DNA of 64,000 bases from Pyrocephalus nanus (lineage: Eukaryota > Chordata > Aves > Passeriformes > Tyrannidae): the NCBI GenBank assembly GCA_038380795.1, contig CM076270.1:21034001-21098000 (forward strand). Reading direction: 5' to 3'. Every line of letters begins with the position of its first letter. The stretch's first letter is position 1. Of the stretch, positions 24,915 to 34,440 are shown in pieces. Under the pieces are notes generated by a model. It was not told the DNA's origin, ran no database searches, and was given only the letters and a program-made list of their open reading frames with translations. The position numbers and the translations under genes are program-made.

Positions 24915-24980
24915 TTTGCATTAAGCAAATGCATGTTGAATGAGAAATAACAAAATAAATAATTATTTTAATTATTTATT
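24915..24980. other. POU-like inverted repeat and AT-rich palindrome
   Basis: TTTGC (24915-24919) and GCAAA (24925-24929) form an inverted repeat around ATTAA and resemble two halves of POU octamer sites. Thirty bases on, 24954-24964 and 24970-24980 are perfect 11-nt inverted repeats (AATAAATAATT / AATTATTTATT) around a 5-nt spacer. The second could extrude as a hairpin or arise from AT-rich composition alone. Confidence 0.5.
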
Positions 24981-26605
24981 AATTCCTACCTAGAAAACCT
25001 AAAATGAAAATGGCCTTGTCTATTATGTCATGAAAATTATTGCTTTACACACAGAAATAAACTGGGGATCCCCTGAACAATTTGATCACTTTTTTTTGGC
25101 TCTGTTTCCAGAGACTTAATAGATACTAATTGCAAGGCACATCAGCAATTAATTTATTTATCATACTAAAATCAAAGGGAGAATAAAAAGAACTCACAGA
25201 CTTGAGAACATTTGGTGGCAGCCACATAAGCAAATCTCTTTTCCTGGGACTCGCCACTACCTAAATCTTAACTCTTCATTGTGCTCAGCTGTGAAAAAGA
25301 ACCAAGTATGAGAGTCCTCCTGCCAACCCACACCAGGTGATGTGGATTTTAGCTGGGTTAATTCTTTGCACAATGGTAGACATTTAAACTCAGAGGCAGA
25401 GCGGACTCTGGACCCTGCTGGCCCTGCCTCCAGCTAAGGGGGGTCACCAACAAGTCAGCAGCACTGCAGAGGAATGAGAAGTGTAACTTGAACCACAGCA
25501 GCCCTGGCTGGTGGCTGCCAGCTCTGAGCTGCTGAGTCAGACTTCCTGGCTGTAGTGGGAAGCAGAAGGCAGGGAAGATCCTTGGGAAACAGCATCACAC
25601 TTCTGTCTTTGTCCCATCCTTCACGGGGGACATCGGGTATTTAGGATGCCCATTGGCATCTCCTGCCTCTGCACTGAGCCAGAGCTTTCCAATCACTCAG
25701 TTCCTGAGGATCAATTGCACTTCCTTGTGACATTCCCCATGGAGTCATGAACCTAGGACAAGTACAGACAGGAACCACTGACATCCTTCACAAGAACAGT
25801 TTGACCCATTGCTTTTCTGAATACTGCTGCATTCCAAACAGGTCCTTCTAGAGAAATATTGTTCCGTTCCAGATCTCCTTAAGCCTGCTGTCTGTGGTGT
25901 TTAGCAAAACTTTGATTTATATAGGTATAGCCAAAATCAGAAACCCTTGGAATCATCCAAGAGGCCAGTCAAAAACCAAGACCTGAGCAGAGGAGCAGAT
26001 AACAGCAAAGCACAGAATCTTTCTGTACTTACCCAAGAACCTTAGGAATCAAGAAAGTGGCTTTTACACATTTGCTGTGCTATGGGCCCAAATAGTGGCA
26101 TAATCTCTAGAATTTCAATAGAGATCCTTCTTCTTTCCCCTGCCCTTTCCACTCCATCCCCTTTTTCCTCATTTTGAAGTCATCAGCTCTTGTCCACAAC
26201 ATCTTTCATCAGATGTGCAGGAAAAAAATATTACTTATATACTAAGATAAGTCACAGGAAAAAAGAGAGCAAGTTTCAAGACCTTCTGTAGGCAATATGC
26301 AAAACTAAGTAACTATACCAAAATGCAAAATAAATCCCCCACCAGTTAAATCACAGCCAGGTAAAGGTTTTGTGATATAATCAAAATAAAAAGATCAAAT
26401 GAAAAAACAAATTAACAAAAAAAGAAAAAAATCATAAAAAATGCAAAATTTGAAACAAATGTGCAAAGAACTTGTAATTCAGTTCTGTAGCTAACTCATG
26501 TTAGACTGAGTTTTGATTTATTCTGCGTTTTCTGGGAAACTTCAATGTTTACTTGATGGTATGAACAGAATAGGTGGAATCAGACCTAAGCCTTCCAGTT
26601 TGCTC

Positions 26606-26908
26606 TGACATCACTCCCTTTACAAACACGACTCAACTGTGGATCTCGAAATCCTGAGCTCATATAAAAGAGGTCTCGGCAGGAGTTCAAGAGGGCTGCC
26701 AGTCAGTCACTGTGTTTTACTATTCCAGGATCAATTATTCCACCATCATTCTTGATGAACGTTTAAGAGCAGGTTAGACAGATCTCCTTTGGTGGGAACT
26801 CCACAATTTTTCAAAGTACTCCATTCCAGCACTGCAGATGCTACACTGAAACCAATGTCCCTGCTACCAAATGGCACAAGTGCCAGAATGAAGTGCCATT
26901 TGACAAAT
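26606..26908 (+). promoter_or_regulatory. Candidate TATA promoter with downstream first exon
   Basis: TATAAAAG at 26663-26670 is a consensus TATA box. A CRE-like TGACATCA lies at 26606-26613, about 55 bp upstream. A start about 30 bp downstream (near 26695) would give a first exon of about 215 nt ending at the consensus donor AAT|GTAAGT (26908/26909). An ATG at 26855 remains open for 18 codons to that donor in phase 0 (MSLLPNGTSARMKCHLTN), but its Kozak context is weak. The elements are seen; that they work together is inference. Confidence 0.22.
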
Positions 26909-27461
26909 GTAAGTGCAGTTCTTGTTAAAGAGGCTCTTCATCTTACTATTTTAAAAGCATACTTCTTTCTTTGTTGCTCATTTACAGCAAGCCAGTTACA
27001 TTTTATCTGAACAATTCATCTGGTTCATAAGTCAGATTTATAGTGTAAACTCGCAATAGCAATAAAAAATGTGAGGAAGATGTCACCCTCACAGTCTTCC
27101 TATAAAGCCAACACATTAAACACTGTACCAAGCCAATTCTGCAGCCTCCTCCTGTGCAAGCAGTCCCAGTGAAAACAACTGAGCGAGGAATATCCCTGCT
27201 ATGAACACTGGGTAGTTACACAGCAGAGGACACATTAACTGTGGTCTATATAATCAGGAAGGTCATAGCAAATACATCTTTACACAGCTTTATAACATTC
27301 ATGAGAAAAAAAAAAAAAGAGTGGTGTCGAAAAATTGCACTTCAGTAAAAGATTTTTTTTTTTTTAAGAAAATATATATAGCTGCTTTGTTCTTTTTAGA
27401 ACTGCTGTAAAATAAGCCCACTCTTGCATTAGTTTGCTTATTATGGTTCTTTACCTTTGCC

Positions 27462-27481
27462 TTTTTTTTTTTTTTTTTTTT
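27462..27481. repeat. Poly(T) tract, 20 T
   Basis: Twenty T followed by GGTGCAG. Formally a strong pyrimidine tract before an AG, but the following frame closes after 22 codons. It may also be the tail of a minus-strand retroposon, although no body is recognised. Confidence 0.9.
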
Positions 27482-28050
27482 GGTGCAGATTATTCAGAGC
27501 ATTTTAGCTTCAGGGAAACTGTTCTCATCATCTTTCTTACCACATGGAACTAGCTGAAAAATATTAATGAAAGATTCACTAGGGCAAGTTTTCTATAAGT
27601 ATAAGCAACAGCAACATCAATATTTCAATGTCTAAAAGAACGTGGCTATTCTCCTGCCTCCAGTAGGTTGTTAAAAATCATTGGACTTTAATGAATTCAA
27701 AATTTCTTGACAGATTCAGTACATACCTTGCTTATGAAAATTCATAGGGGGGAAAAAGGGATTTTTCTTTCTAAACAATATTTGGGGACTAAGAACCTGC
27801 TCATGTTTTACAATATACTTGTGCTGGCGTAGGTGGAAATGTGACTGCTGATCTTTTCATCGTGGTCCTTGTAGACTGCTGTAGTTTCCCAGGCAGTTTC
27901 AGCTGTCACAGTTGCTTAGAGTCCACTGAGCTGTTTTTAGTTACTCATTCAAATATTCATAAGAACCGAGGGCTGCAGTTTGCTGTCTGGTAACAACTTC
28001 ATTTTCTGCTCATACTGAGCTGTCCTTGTGGGCTGCCTCTTCCCACTCAG

Positions 28051-28075
28051 ATTGGCTTTCTCGAGGCCACGTGAC
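28051..28075. promoter_or_regulatory. CACGTG E-box with nearby inverted CCAAT
   Basis: GCCACGTGAC at 28066-28075 (reverse complement GTCACGTGGC) is a high-affinity E-box of the USF/TFEB type, one base from the CLEAR consensus. ATTGG (inverted CCAAT) lies at 28051-28055. Read on the minus strand the two could be proximal promoter elements, but no TATA box or clear transcription start was found. Confidence 0.3.
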
Positions 28076-31000
28076 CCTTGAAGGATAATGGAGATTCCCT
28101 GGGAGTAGGCGAAAGAGCCATGTTCTACCTTTTATCTTTGCTTGGCTGGATGATGAAAATAATTGCAGAAGACAGTTATGGATTACCAAAGAGACTTGTG
28201 AAATGATCAAACCTGTATCAAGCACTGGCTTCTGCTACTAGAGAAAGCACATGCTTTAATTATTTACCTTGCAGGACAGCTCACACCTAAGGATGGCCAC
28301 ATTTTTGTGCAAATATTTACCTAACAATATTGTACTTGAGCAGAGTAATGAAAATAGGTGTAATCTCATGTAATGTTCCCGGGAAAGACCAACGGACTGT
28401 GACATTTCCCTGCATGGGGGAAATCACTAGAGTGCAACGTTTCTATTATTTCATTAAAACTCTTGCTAAATAACCCTTCAGGGCAGCACAGTTCTGCATT
28501 TTTTAGCTAAAGGAAATAGCTGAAGATGAGGAATCCACAACTGCTGCCAGTTAATAATAGTGTGTGGTAGGATTTCTTAGAGAAAATAGTACTTAGCACA
28601 CATGAAAATCCAGACACACTTCAATTAAAGCAGTATTTACAGGAAGCTATACAACATCCTGCAGTTAAGTAAGGGTGGCTTGCACCCTCCTGGGTATTTA
28701 CACAGTCAGGAGAAGGCACAAAGGAGGAGGCACCACCCTTGTCTGACCATCATTGCTTCTGTCTCACCTCTGTCCTCTTACTGCTTTATACCAGCAATTT
28801 TCCTAGAGAAGCCTCTGGGCAGCCCCAACACTGTCACCCAAATGGGAGAGGACGTGCTCCTTCCACCTTCATCTCTCTGTGCAACTGCAGCCCAGAATAT
28901 GGATTTTATAGAGGAGTTTTAAAGTAATATAATAGCTAAGTATTTCCCTGGGTATCAGTTAAATAAGTTACAAGGGGGTTTGTTAGTGTTTTATGGAAAA
29001 AAGGCTTAATTTCTGTCAGTACAACACGGTAGATATACAACATCTTAAAATTACCATCCTTTTAATTACCCTGTCATGACACTTTCTTTAAAGATTGTCT
29101 CCTTCAAGCCTTAGATTGCAAGTGTTTATCTACACACTTACTGAACATAAGTACATAATAGCATCAGACAGCAGGGAAGTCTTCTGGATAAGCTACAACA
29201 TAAATTTCCCCTGTCTGTCCTGTTCCACTGCAGATTCAAAGAAGAAAACAAAACAAAACAAACAAACCCCGTTGCAGGTTAGGCAAAAAAAGATGATGGT
29301 TTTGAAGCTAATGAATGATAAAACCACCTTTGACAGAAAGCAGGGAAAGTGAAAAAAAGAACCCAATAACACATTATAGTAGAGAAACACCCACTACTGC
29401 AGACACTGTTAAGACACTGTCAGCATTTCTATTATGCTCCCATATTTCAAAGGCTTCTAACTTGGCCATGAGAAGTCACTTTTAAAATTGAATCCAGAAT
29501 ACAGAGTGAGTTTAGCTACATTCTGTATATTATTGTCACCAAGTGGACACCAAAAATATGTAATAGAAATAAATAAAAGAAAAAACCAGCTACAGCTAAA
29601 TCAAAACCAGGTGTGTTGATGAGCTATCAATGCTAAAGGCATCTCAGGCTCAAGTCACTCAGGTAACTCTTGTTCTGTTTCTTTAAAACAGAATAACAGA
29701 TAAAAAAAATTGCATTTTATCTGAATATTTGGTTTAGGTTGTTTTTGTGGGTTTTTTTAGTTGTTACTATAGCTTCCACTCAAAAACAAGAACAAAAATC
29801 TGAGTAAGCAAATCATGCAAGAGCACTCTAAAATACATGCAAACAAACATGAAGAATAAGCACTGAAACAATCTCTGCTTCTGCAGCACCTGCAAGACCT
29901 ATTTGCTGTTTCTTTGCAGAGACACGGAGCAGAAGCTGTTCAGTCAAGCAGGGGGCAGGGAGAGTTAACTTGCTAGATTTTGACCTTTCATGAAATCCTG
30001 TCAGCTCGCTCCCCCCAGTCTATTTTTCCTTGAAGTATTTTTCCTTTCCAAGGCTTCTGAAGAGCAAAGGTTAATGAAGTAATCTATGACTGAATGCTAG
30101 CATATGCAACGTACATACAGAAAAATGCACATCCCATTTTTAGCATTTCTCTGGAAACAACTACGGTCTCTTATAGCTGCAATTTTGAAAGAATGCGATT
30201 ATGGTATAGAATTTCAGCTACCTTTGGGCTGAGGCCTCTGGAGACACACAAAGAATTAGTGCATTGTTGTGCGATACATTTGTGAAATCATGTCCTTCTA
30301 ATATTCTCCTCTAAAACTACACTGTAATTCCTCCCAGCTAAAAAATCATGTCTGTCTGTCCTTCTATTTGTAAAAATGTCTTTTAGCAGCCTAAAGGCTT
30401 ATTTTCAGTTTCCAAAAAAATTAAAAACACGTCACCTAAATTAGCATTAATTAACACAGCGAAAGAACTTCTCTGCTGATGACAAGAAGTGCACACTGGA
30501 CATCAAACACTGCAGGTAACAGATGTGGTGGTGCTGGTCTTCTGGAGAGAAGGGAATCTCAGGGATCAGAGATCTCCACCAAAGTGCCCCGTGCACACTG
30601 GCCAGGTCTGGCAGTCTTTGACTGCTGAGTTCAGGTATGAGCTGAGATAAAACATGAGGAAAGAAGTTGGACCAAAGACAGTTGAACGAGTCTAAATGAC
30701 AGGCATACCTAATGTGTAAAACTTCATCTTTCATCACCATCAGACATGAGTTCTAGGGTGTTAAAATCAATGACCTTTTGCTGTTTTCTGTAATGCAAAT
30801 AACAGTGCATCCAGGGATTAAGTTCATTGGCAGAAAGAAAATCCCCATTTTTCTCTGTTGTCAATGCAATTGGCTTGATGAACCTGCACCAGGAATATAA
30901 TTGTCCCAAAGAGGTCCAAGTTTAACATGGCTTAGCCTTTTCTTATTGACAGAGCAAAATAAAGGTGGGCACAAACTTAGAGACCAGACATAATATTGAT

Positions 31001-31171
31001 CAGAATAGCCTAGACTTCAACGATGGAAGCTGGAAACCCACTTTATAACCAAACTATTCCTAATATTTGTTTTATTTCAGCTAAGATTCTTTTCAAGGTG
31101 TTTTGTTTTTTTTTTTTAAACTTTCACTGACAGCTCTGATATTAATGCTACTTAACAAAACAAAAATACAT

Positions 31172-31268
31172 TGCCAAGGTCCGTGGGTTCAACCCCTGTA
31201 CAGGACATTCACTTAAGAACTGGACTTGATGATCCTTGTGGTCCCTCCCAACCCTGAGTATTCTGTGA
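31172..31268 (+). mobile_element. tRNA-Ile/CR1 SINE fragment (TguSINE1-like), 5'-truncated
   Basis: GCCAAGGTCCGTGGGTTC matches the 3' half of a vertebrate tRNA-Ile, including the pol III B box (GGTTCAACC at 31186-31194) and TGTACAGGACA as the counterpart of the acceptor stem. This is followed by CATTCACTTAAGAACTGGAC and then the CR1-type 3' tail (TTGATGATCCTTGTGG, TCCCTCCCAACCCTGAGTATTCTGTG). A tRNA-Ile head on a CR1 tail is the architecture of the songbird SINE TguSINE1, mobilised by CR1 machinery. The A-box half is missing or unrecognisable, so the copy is 5'-truncated and not transcribable by its own promoter. Exact family assignment needs a database comparison. Confidence 0.8.
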
Positions 31269-31474
31269 AAAAGTTAATTGCTATCATGTTGCTGATAAAA
31301 CATCAAGCCAGTTCCCTAACACAGTTTTGAGGACACTGGGTTGCAAAGTAACTTCAGAAACTTTGCTTTCTCATACAGAAGAGCTTGACTATTACTGCCA
31401 AGGACACTTGACTGCTAAAGATACTGCACACATTAGTAAAGCCCCAGAAGGGCAAAACAAGCACCTGATAAGAA

Positions 31475-31476
<2 letters not shown>

Positions 31477-31505
<29 letters not shown>
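31477..31505. repeat. Poly(A) tract, 29 A
   Basis: An uninterrupted run of 29 A. It starts about 210 bases after the SINE fragment ends, too far to be its tail, and the CR1-type tail does not end in poly(A). Confidence 0.95.
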
Positions 31506-31507
<2 letters not shown>

Positions 31508-31530
31508 AAAGTTTTACTTTCATCAAGCAG

Positions 31531-31643
31531 TATCACTGATTGCTAACACTTTGCCATGCCTAAGCCTGAAAGGCCGCAGGATAAAGCCTGGGATTCAGAG
31601 TGGGAAACACCTCCTGAGCTTTGGAAGGCACAGCAGCGATGAG
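31531..31643 (+). other. Candidate 113-nt exon, open in one frame
   Basis: A moderate acceptor (GTTTTACTTTCATCAAGCAG, ending 31530) and a strong donor (GATGAG|GTGAGT, 31643/31644) bound 113 nt. One frame (two bases, then 37 codons) is open throughout and reads into LLSFGRHSSDE at the donor; the other two frames contain stops. The product is basic and polar (LKGRRIKPG). No family is assigned. The RHSSDE ending recalls a string in a chondroitin/dermatan 4-O-sulfotransferase, but the surroundings do not fit and I regard this as coincidence. Confidence 0.2.
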
Positions 31644-32435
31644 GTGAGTCTTTCACTTTGCACCATTCCCTGCACTTCAAGCCCTCATATTTTCTCCAAG
31701 TCTGTTCCCAATTCTTCTGAACTATCAAGTGTTGCAAGCTAGGTGCTGAATTCAAGCCCGTGATTATTGATCCAGATTCTGTCTACCAGTTTTAGCCAGA
31801 CCCTGGTTTGGTCAGAGCTCCTCTTTACACTGAAAGAGCAAGGAAACTTTTAATAAACTTGAAAAATATGTTTTGTTTAGGTCTGAAGATTTGTGGCTAA
31901 ACTCCATCGTGTGACTTCCATACTCTGAGTCCACAGGATTACCTGAAAGTTCTTTTCAGCTTTCTGAGCTGCAAGAGCATAATACACTCAGGGTCTCTCT
32001 ACCCAAACCATTACACCAGCAAGATTATATTGCTTTTTCTCCACTAGCCACCCTCTAGCCACTTCTGTCATTTGAGTACAGACCAGTTCATGCAGAACCC
32101 AAAGCTTAAAGTCTATATTTTTCCATATATATAAAAAAATTCCCTTAATACTAATTTTTCAGGATGTATCCTCCTCAATACTTGGATGAGTTCCACATAA
32201 ACTCCGAGCAGCCTAGTCAAGCAACCCTATACTTCATATTTAGCATAGCAAAACAGCCTTATCATATTTTCAAAACAGTCACCTGTGAAATATTTGCTGT
32301 ATTTACAAGCAATAAAACGGCCTCATTTCACTCCCCCAAGTACAACACAATGTGTATTATATGAAAGTTTCTTCCTGCAGCACATTCCTTCATTCCTAAA
32401 AAAACTATCTTACTAGGAACATCCAGGAAAGTATC

Positions 32436-32439
<4 letters not shown>

Positions 32440-32476
<37 letters not shown>
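32440..32476. repeat. Poly(A) tract, 37 A
   Basis: The longest homopolymer in the window. No recognisable retroposon body precedes it. Its true length is uncertain because such runs are error-prone in assembly. Confidence 0.95.
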
Positions 32477-32481
<5 letters not shown>

Positions 32482-32980
32482 ATCATGATGCACTTGCAGA
32501 ATCTCTAAAAAGTAACTGTGTAAGCAAATGCAAGAGTCTTGGAAATTTTCATTGACAAAAATCACACTATTATATATGAAAGCAGGAACCACTACATCTT
32601 TTCATTTACTTTGGAAAAACTGAGGGGACATGACATGACATGGGCTTGCACCTGAGTCCCTGAGAAGAGGGGCATCCAGACCCCTAACATGACTTGTGTG
32701 CCTTCTACATGCCAATCCCTGCACACTCTGGCTGCACAGGCACACCATCAGACACAACCCTTGGCAGTCTGCTAAAATTACCAAAACAAACAAAATCCCA
32801 TCAAAACCCCACCAGCAAAACCACCCTCACAATAAAAAGAGGAATCCATTACCAGGGAGAAAGCACCTCGTGTAGAAACAGCCTTTTGTAGAAACTGGTG
32901 TTTTCTAGCACCACCAGTAAATCCTACAGCATTGCCTAAAGCCAGAGTACCTGCCAAGCATTTCATTTCTCCTCGTTTTC

Positions 32981-33025
32981 TTTTTGTTGTTGTTTGTGGT
33001 GGGGTTTTTTGTTTGGTTGGTTTTT
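32981..33025 (+). repeat. G/T-rich low-complexity cluster
   Basis: A block made only of G and T, with motifs such as TTGTTGTTGTTTGTGGTGGGG and GTTTGGTTGG. Similar blocks recur at 29731-29759, 46471-46490, 58699-58740 and 60073-60094, and as the complement at 7287-7311 and 32781-32826. Confidence 0.7.
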
Positions 33026-33059
33026 AAACAGGATTTTCAAGGAGGGGACAGTGGGCTTT

Positions 33060-33274
33060 CGGCCGTTCTGCCCTAACCCGCGGGTTTCCCTCTTTCCTCT
33101 CAGTGTATCCCCTACAGCGAGCAGTATCCCGCATCCTTTCACACTGCTTTTTCCAGGATATCCACCCTTTGGCATCCGCAGGGATGGCGCATCCCGGCGC
33201 AGTCCCGTTCCGCCCCCTGCCCGCGCTCCGCGACGCTGCAGCCGCCTCTGCTCCCGTTTCCCCATTAATAATCG
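33060..33274. promoter_or_regulatory. Isolated CpG cluster, candidate promoter or enhancer
   Basis: About 20 CpG dinucleotides fall within about 215 bp, with local GC well above the rest of the window, which is otherwise strongly CpG-depleted. CpG retention suggests an unmethylated element such as a small CpG-island promoter or developmental enhancer. The interval is flanked on one side by homeodomain-type motifs (33265-33300) and, on the minus strand, by a candidate first exon ending at 33459. No TATA box is apparent. Short overlapping open frames here are a by-product of GC richness. Confidence 0.5.
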
Positions 33275-33300
33275 CTAATCTCTCAAAATATTTGATTAGC
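33265..33300. promoter_or_regulatory. Homeodomain motif cluster with perfect 7-bp inverted repeat
   Basis: GCTAATC (33274-33280) and GATTAGC (33294-33300) are perfect inverted repeats separated by 13 bp. Each contains a TAATC/GATTA core, the site type bound by K50 homeodomains (OTX, PITX, GSC). ATTAAT just upstream adds further homeodomain cores. The position at the edge of the CpG cluster supports a regulatory role, but this is inference. Confidence 0.35.
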
Positions 33301-33458
33301 ATTTACTGGATTTTGAAGCACTTTCAGACCGAATTTTATTTTTTTTTTTTTTTAACTTAGAAAATTAGTAATCAGAGCTCTGACTGCAAAACGAAGCAGC
33401 CTTACAGGAACGACACTTCCTGCAGTGGGAAGGACAAGGGATCCTTCCAGACTCTTAC

Positions 33459-33526
33459 CTGTGTGATTTCCAGAGCAGCCTCTCTGCAACAGTATCACAA
33501 TAGGCAGCACATGCCGCTCTGCTCAT
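33459..33526 (-). other. Candidate first coding exon with consensus donor
   Basis: On the minus strand ATG at 33526-33524 opens a frame that stays clear for 22 codons plus two bases up to a consensus donor, CACACAG|GTAAGAG (exon end 33459). It reads MSRAACAAYCDTVAERLLWK and beyond. In the unspliced frame a stop follows at once, as expected of a real donor. The ATG context is weak (C at -3) and the exon's 5' limit is not defined. The CpG cluster would lie just inside the following intron. It could also be a lncRNA exon or chance. Confidence 0.2.
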
Positions 33527-33734
33527 CTGCAGCACCCCCCAAATACACACTTCGTGAAATCCAGTGCCAATCAGCACCTCATAGGTTTGCATAAAATAAA
33601 ACTCTGGAATAAATGACTACACAAATCCGTGATTTACTTCTAAACCAAGTACAGACAGCTCCCAGTCTTGATAAAGTTTGCTAAAGCCACCTTTTGAAAG
33701 CTGCCAATCCACCTGTCCCTGCCATTCACCAGCT

Positions 33735-33766
33735 GCAATTAATTTATGCTACATGCAAATTAATTT
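33735..33766 (+). promoter_or_regulatory. POU octamer within a 20-bp-spaced direct repeat
   Basis: GCAATTAATTT (33735) and GCAAATTAATTT (33755) are near-identical direct repeats 20 bp apart, about two helical turns. The second forms a perfect octamer, ATGCAAAT (33753-33760), fused to TAATTT. Octamer plus homeodomain cores are typical of POU-bound enhancers. It lies about 460 bp from the CpG cluster. Confidence 0.35.
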
Positions 33767-34400
33767 CCTGATGGCCCTGCATTTCCCTCCCTGCCATCAG
33801 ACCCACCCAGGACTCGGCCTCCTGTGTTGCCTGCAGGTGATTTGGCCACGAGCTGCACAGCCAGAGCCAGGCAGGGGCTGTGCACCAAGGACACCAATGT
33901 TAGCCTGGGGGACAGGAGGAGATAACTGGAAACAAAGCAGGGCTATCCCTGTGCTCCTGGCATCCCAAAGAGACAAACGGAACCCTTCCCAATATTCTGA
34001 AAAGAACTCCCCCTCTACTAGAAAGAAGGTTTCAATGAGCTAAATCATACTGGTGATTCTCTCACACAGTAACTACCCAAGTCCACTTTCCCCCCCATTT
34101 TTGGAAGACTAAGTTACTTACATAGTTTTAAGAAATAACTAAGAGCAGGAGCATTTCCACACCCCACCCCCCCCATTAGTGTTTGGGACTTCCTTTTTTT
34201 TTTCTTTTATAAAACCCATCAAGAGCTAATAGAAGGCACATCTTGACCTCAGCAAAATAATCTCTTCCTCCATACTTAATAGGGGAAATGAGTTTTTATC
34301 CCATTTCAAATGATCAACAAAGTTTTTAAGAAGAAAATCTTAAATTACCTTTGGGATCAGTTGAGTTGTTTTGGTTTTTTTTCCAAGGGACATTTTTCAG

Positions 34401-34440
34401 TCACAAGCCACTACAGGTTGCTCAGCACTGATGTTCTGAG
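34401..34440 (+). other. Candidate 40-nt exon
   Basis: An acceptor with a T-rich tract (GGGACATTTTTCAG, ending 34400) and a donor CTGAG|GTGAGA (34440/34441) bound 40 nt. One frame is open and reads TSHYRLLSTDVL; the others have stops near the 3' end. The interval is very short, so the chance expectation is high. Confidence 0.12.

Larger units (their letters stand above)
23031..31171. other. Mostly non-coding stretch with candidate regulatory sites
   Basis: No known gene is recognised. The stretch holds a possible CR1 crumb at 23252-23276, a candidate non-coding exon (24776-24848), an AT palindrome (24954-24980), a TATA-type promoter candidate (26606-26908), poly(T) tracts (27353-27365 and 27462-27481) and an E-box with a nearby inverted CCAAT (28051-28075). 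The segment around 25.3-25.8 kb is somewhat richer in G and C, with one AP-1/MAF-like TGCTGAGTCAG near 25531, but it has no gene signature. Confidence 0.5.
31271..33059. other. Mostly non-coding stretch with long poly(A) tracts
   Basis: No known gene is recognised. It holds two of the longest homopolymers of the window (31477-31505 and 32440-32476), a candidate exon (31531-31643) and G/T-rich low-complexity clusters (32781-32826 on the minus strand and 32981-33025 on the plus strand) bordering the CpG cluster. Confidence 0.55.

Noticed and set aside
27462..27560. T20 tract plus GGTGCAG as an exon start
   Set aside because: The frame closes after 22 codons and homopolymer T tracts create false acceptors.
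31186..31196. tRNA B-box-like GGTTCAACC suggesting a tRNA gene
   Set aside because: Only the 3' half of a tRNA is present, it lacks the anticodon arm and A box and is fused to a CR1 tail, so it is a SINE fragment and not a tRNA gene.
31620..31643. RHSSDE string similar to a carbohydrate 4-O-sulfotransferase motif
   Set aside because: The rest of the interval does not align, and in those genes the catalytic domain lies in one large exon, so the match is best taken as coincidence.
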